6,108 nucleotides of DNA from Nitrososphaera sp. (GTDB lineage: Archaea; Thermoproteota; Nitrososphaeria; Nitrososphaerales; Nitrososphaeraceae), in assembly GCA_025935445.1 (NCBI GenBank), contig JAICVG010000074.1, forward strand, positions 1-6,108, written 5' to 3'. Below, piece by piece: positions 5,453-6,108 of the stretch. Numbering within the stretch: the stretch's first letter is position 1; every line of letters begins with the position of its first letter. Under the pieces are notes generated by a model that did not search any database, was not told where the DNA came from, and worked only from the letters and a program-made list of their open reading frames with translations. The position numbers were made by a program, and so were the translations under genes.

Positions 5453-5752
5453 TTAAAAGTCTGCCCTGCGCATTTTGCTTCCGCAGCGTGGGCAAGCTCC
5501 ACCCTTGAACCTATGGCCGCAGGCTATGCAGATATAGTTGATCCCTCCACCTGCACCGAGCATGCTGCCAAACCCTCCTCCGCCGCCACCCATTCCCATA
5601 CGGGCCATCATACGCCTGCGCATGTAATATGAAATACCTATGAAGATTGCGATTGCTGGAATGAGCCCCCACAATCCAAGCCACATTGTAAATAGCAGAC
5701 TTATGGCAAGAGATACCATTATCCATGCCATTTGCTGACCTATCCAGTTCAA
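5453..5752 (-). CDS. Small membrane protein with C-terminal zinc ribbon
   Basis: The product is 99 residues if TTG 5750-5752 is the start. Residues about 9-43 are hydrophobic and likely form two membrane helices split near Gly29-Pro32 (WIMVSLAISLLFTMWLGLW, then GLIPAIAIFIGISYY). A basic RRR at 45-47 should stay in the cytoplasm. A flexible Gly-rich linker (53-70) leads to a treble of C75xxC78 and C87xxC90 with HRFKGGACPRCG between, a zinc ribbon or rubredoxin-like knuckle facing the cytoplasm. The role is unknown; such domains bind nucleic acid or proteins, so it may tether a partner to the membrane, perhaps the product of the next gene. An in-frame TAA directly precedes the TTG; Met8 (5731) with a GGTCAG a few bases before it is a plausible alternative start. 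Confidence 0.82.
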   Translation of the reverse strand: MNWIGQQMAWIMVSLAISLLFTMWLGLWGLIPAIAIFIGISYYMRRRMMARMGMGGGGGGFGSMLGAGGGINYICIACGHRFKGGACPRCGSKMRRADF

Positions 5753-5772
5753 TTAGTTATCGCTTGATATTG

Positions 5773-5790
5773 GAATTATTCTTTTATTAA
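5773..5790 (-). promoter_or_regulatory. AT-rich promoter region for the zinc-ribbon operon
   Basis: On the minus strand the block reads TTAATAAAAGAATAATTC. Its centre to right half is 26-33 nt before the TTG start at 5752, a good position for a TATA box giving a leaderless or near-leaderless mRNA. Confidence 0.4.
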
Positions 5791-5864
5791 GTTTTCCAGC
5801 TGAAGTACTATAAAATCAAGACATATACCAAATAAGCATAAGATAAAAATGTACATTAGCATCG

Positions 5865-6001
5865 TCACAAATAATTAACAACATCATCTTTGTCTCGTTT
5901 TATTACTTTGTAATATCCAGATAATATCATGTACACTCACTTAGTTCCCTCTTATGCTCGCTGTTGTACTGATGCCCTTTGAGGGTTATTATTTTCGAGA
6001 A
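5865..6001 (-). pseudogene. Possible frameshifted coding remnant in the right-hand gap
   Basis: On the minus strand, after a TAA at 6002-6004, the frame reads SKIITLKGHQYNSEHKRELS then ECT and stops with TGA at 5927-5929. Overlapping that stop by ATGA, another frame begins at 5930: MILSGYYKVIKRDKDDVVNY, ending with TGA at 5865-5867. Both pieces are strongly charged and protein-like and join with a one-base shift, as expected of a frameshifted gene end. Together they are only about 45 codons, so chance is a real alternative. The remaining bases of 5753-6108 show no gene or RNA that can be recognised. Confidence 0.22.
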
Positions 6002-6092
6002 TTATAGTATATTAGAAAAAAAGCGTTCAAATCTATATTGGACTATCCTAATCAAATGTAGTTGTGGCAGGATCTCTGCTTTAGAGTCTGGC

Positions 6093-6105
6093 TTTTATAA
6101 ATATA
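6093..6105. promoter_or_regulatory. TATA-like box at the right edge
   Basis: TTTTATAAATATA is close to the ideal archaeal TATA box. Plus-strand transcription would start just beyond the window, so it may belong to a gene outside. It is nearly symmetric, so the direction is uncertain. Confidence 0.3.
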
Positions 6106-6108
6106 GAA

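Noticed and set aside
5324..5632. Plus-strand 102-codon frame over the 105-residue and zinc-ribbon genes
   Set aside because: It crosses two well-supported genes in antisense, and its His/Ala/Thr-rich end mirrors the Gly-rich linker and Cys codons of the zinc-ribbon gene.
5975..5985. CCCTTTGAGGG hairpin followed by T-rich bases
   Set aside because: The stem is only 4 bp with a 3-base loop and no gene ends just before it on the plus strand; too weak to call a terminator.
1..6108. tRNA genes, insertion sequences, CRISPR arrays
   Set aside because: No T-loop-like signature, no transposase-like frame with terminal inverted repeats, and no spaced repeats were seen by reading; a covariance-model scan could not be run.

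Overview
The window looks archaeal, and ammonia-oxidising Nitrososphaerota (Thaumarchaeota) are the best guess. The evidence is an archaeal/eukaryal-type flap endonuclease (FEN-1) with a C-terminal PCNA-binding tail, an archaeal-type histidyl-tRNA synthetase, an archease, and start codons (several TTG or GTG) that sit 23-27 nt from TATA-like boxes with no clear Shine-Dalgarno, as in leaderless archaeal transcripts. The phylum assignment is inference from general resemblance; domain Archaea is much firmer.

Layout. 1-535 has no intact gene. It reads in one plus-strand frame with three internal stops and carries a perfect 13-bp tandem duplication, so it looks like a decayed coding region. 557-841 (+) is a small unrecognised protein that runs tail-to-tail into hisS (831-2156, -) with an 11-bp overlap. 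hisS and archease (2206-2634, +) diverge from a 49-bp gap with one central AT-rich box that can serve both directions. 2635-2852 is a gap between convergent genes with a suspicious open frame and no usable start. FEN-1 (2853-3878, -) follows. 3879-4329 is an AT-rich gap holding a perfect 16-bp palindrome, a possible 46-residue protein just downstream of it, and a poly-T terminator of the next gene. 4330-5752 (-) is a cluster transcribed in the order membrane-anchored zinc-ribbon protein, unknown 105-residue protein (3 nt apart), then a compact AAA+ ATPase after a 79-bp gap with its own likely promoter. 5753-6108 has that cluster's promoter, a possible minus-strand coding remnant, and a TATA-like box at the right edge.

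Function. The recognised genes are informational: histidine charging of tRNA, support of the RtcB RNA ligase, Okazaki-fragment flap cleavage, and a RuvB/MCM-flavoured ATPase. They do not form an obvious single pathway. No RNA gene, insertion sequence, CRISPR array or defence system is visible. The more unusual material lies in the gaps, which appear to hold several eroded or very small coding sequences, and in details of individual proteins: an off-consensus PIP box, an Ala-substituted Walker A, and a variant archease signature.
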